From contig NC_081815.1 in the NCBI RefSeq assembly GCF_030704535.1, positions 2,991,001 to 3,055,000 on the forward strand: a stretch of 64,000 nt of DNA, given 5' to 3'. Both the position numbers and the translations under genes were made by a program. The notes under the pieces are model-generated. The model was not told where the DNA came from. It saw only the letters and a program-made list of their open reading frames with translations, and made no database searches. Each line of letters opens with the position of its first letter. The stretch's first letter is position 1. Below, piece after piece: positions 62,601-64,000 of the stretch. The DNA comes from Vitis vinifera. Taxonomy: Eukaryota; Streptophyta; Magnoliopsida; Vitales; Vitaceae.

Positions 62601-63862
62601 ACAGAAAAAGAAAATAAAGAAGGCCTTCCAAATTTCAGCTTGGAGTTGAAAATGCAATTAATTTACGTAAAAAGTAGAAATATAGCAGTTCCACTAAAAG
62701 TACCTATTTTTTTCCAATTTTTTCCTTTGAATCGTTGGACTGCCTTGCATAGTAACTCATCCTGAAAACAAGAAATCAAAAACTCCATTACTAAAATATG
62801 ATTAATATTTAGGAAGATAAAGGTGTTCAGTCACCAATTTGATCCAAAAGTTTTAAGTTATAGGATAAAATTATATTTCAAGTCAACTTAGGTTAAAGCC
62901 CTAACAATTTGCCTCATGGACAGCCTCCTTTGGCTCATATTGACCCCATGTAGAAGCCCAGAGAAGGCTAGAAATGAAACAGAGTGCTTAGGCTTCAGCT
63001 CAAGGCAGATTGATATAAATTATTGGTCTATTACTTTAGTGCTTGAACTTTTGGGTCAAATTGGTAGCTTTTTAAAAAGAAAAACATGAAAAGGAAAAGA
63101 TCACATTTTCTGAACACAATAATTTTTTTCAACTACAACAGGCATGGCAAAAATACTAGGCATGACACATGCTGTGCATGTGAAGTGTGAAGTGATTGGA
63201 AAAAGTTGTATGGCAAAACATAACAAAATAGAATGACAAGAAAAAGTAAAATAGCAAAGGGGGTTGCCAGTTACTAGATATCATTAGTGGGACCAAAAAT
63301 GTATAATTATCATTTAAAAATAAAATAAAATTGAGGATAATCAAATAACAAAACTGGATAGTTAGGTTATTTAATAAGGGAAAGAGGATGGAAAATGATA
63401 TGTAAGCATACGTGTATATAGATTAAGCATGGTGATAAATCCAGCCACAATTATTCAACATGCAATCATGAATTCTGATACCATGAAAGTCCATCAACTT
63501 TCATAGTTACTGCAAAAAGGAAAATAGAGACAGCTCCAGTTTCTTGTAAGGTAAAATCCTGATTTGGGTGAGAATAAAATGACCTATATCATCCATGAAA
63601 AGGTGAAAATTATGGACAGCCAAAAACATAATTGTAAAATAAAAAGGAATATTGCAGGAGCAACTTAATATCACAATCTTACTTGATATATTAATGGAAA
63701 CAAGAGGAACAAAGAGATTTTGCTATGCTAACAATTGGCTGAGAAAAATTTAAGACAACCAAAATAAAGAGTGCATGTCATTTTAAGTCTGTGTCAATAA
63801 AAAATACCTCTTCAGCTGTCCACTGTCCCTTTGTTGATCGCCTTGTAGGGCCAGTAGTCCTC
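53632..63862 (-). CDS. MYB3R1: Three-repeat MYB transcription factor (MYB3R), 5' end outside window
   Basis: Ten exons are visible in phase: 63862-63808, 62761-62704, 62234-62140, 61996-61893, 60636-60508, 60283-58492, 57886-57549, 55933-55816, 54144-53917 and 53766-53632. They give about 1016 residues; the start codon exon lies beyond 64000. R1 begins RSTKGQWTAEEDELLCKAV, R2 is KGPWSKEEDEIIIELV...GRIGKQCRERW and R3 is KEAWTQEEELALIHAH...GRTDNAIKNHW, with the regularly spaced tryptophans. The long exon carries the MYB3R-typical FYEPPRFPRLDIPF and EYSPFGIRQL motifs and many SP/TP sites, candidate CDK targets. MYB3Rs bind MSA elements (AACGG) in G2/M gene promoters as activators or DREAM-linked repressors. 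MYB3R1 versus MYB3R4 cannot be settled here. Confidence 0.93.
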
Positions 63863-64000
63863 CTAAAATACAGTCATATAACAAGATAAATATTCATGGA
63901 GAGATTTAAGGCTTTGTTGTTGAGTTGAGTCACATAAATTGCAAGCAATATCATTTTAAAAAATTGAATATTTAAAACAACAAGAAGGAAATTTTGGCTA
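63863..64000 (-). other. Intron 1 side of MYB3R, cut by window end
   Basis: Upstream of the first visible exon the acceptor TATTTTAG is clear. The exon starts with one base that completes a codon, so at least one further 5' exon with the ATG must lie beyond 64000. Nothing else is visible in these bases. Confidence 0.7.

Overview
This is a eukaryotic, dicot plant nuclear window. It is AT-rich, with intron-rich genes using GT..AG junctions, retrotransposon relics and MITEs. The gene content, Ty1/copia debris and plant L1-type LINEs ending in TATC-poly(A) fit a woody eudicot; grapevine (Vitis) is my best guess, inferred from style and not proven. I read seven protein genes by joining exons with consistent phases. 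Six are complete and one is cut by the window end.

Layout: (1) 404-9619, plus: a two-CXC TSO1/LIN54-type DNA-binding protein (TCX5/6-like, 592 aa). (2) 14229-23577, minus: AIM1-type peroxisomal multifunctional protein of fatty-acid beta-oxidation (724 aa, ends SRL). A decayed Ty1/copia element separates these two convergent genes. (3) 29313-35763, plus: proteinaceous RNase P (PRORP1-like, up to 894 aa), with a young 5'-truncated LINE in intron 4. (4) 38058-41121, plus: ABIL-family subunit of the SCAR/WAVE complex (266 aa). (5) 41907-46878, plus: cytosolic aspartate aminotransferase (411 aa). (6) 49898-52120, minus: RopGEF with a PRONE domain (555 aa). (7) 53632 to beyond 63862, minus: three-repeat MYB (MYB3R) whose N-terminal exon(s) lie outside the window.

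Between genes the window holds AT-rich sequence, two copia relics (one invaded by a MITE), a MITE family related in at least two copies, a long TIR-bounded element, a second LINE tail inside a minisatellite, and several local tandem duplications.

Functional threads: TCX5/6 and MYB3R are both subunits of plant DREAM-type cell-cycle repressor complexes and sit about 44 kb apart. RopGEF and ABIL both act on ROP-SCAR/WAVE-actin signalling. From memory of Arabidopsis locus numbers, TCX5/AIM1 and ASP2/ROPGEF10 are also neighbouring pairs there, which supports ancient microsynteny. I see no CRISPR, operon or bacterial-type system, and no convincing new molecular system. The most unusual items are the DREAM-subunit neighbourhood, the fresh LINE insertion, the expanded linker and tail of the RNase P protein, and the nested transposon relics.
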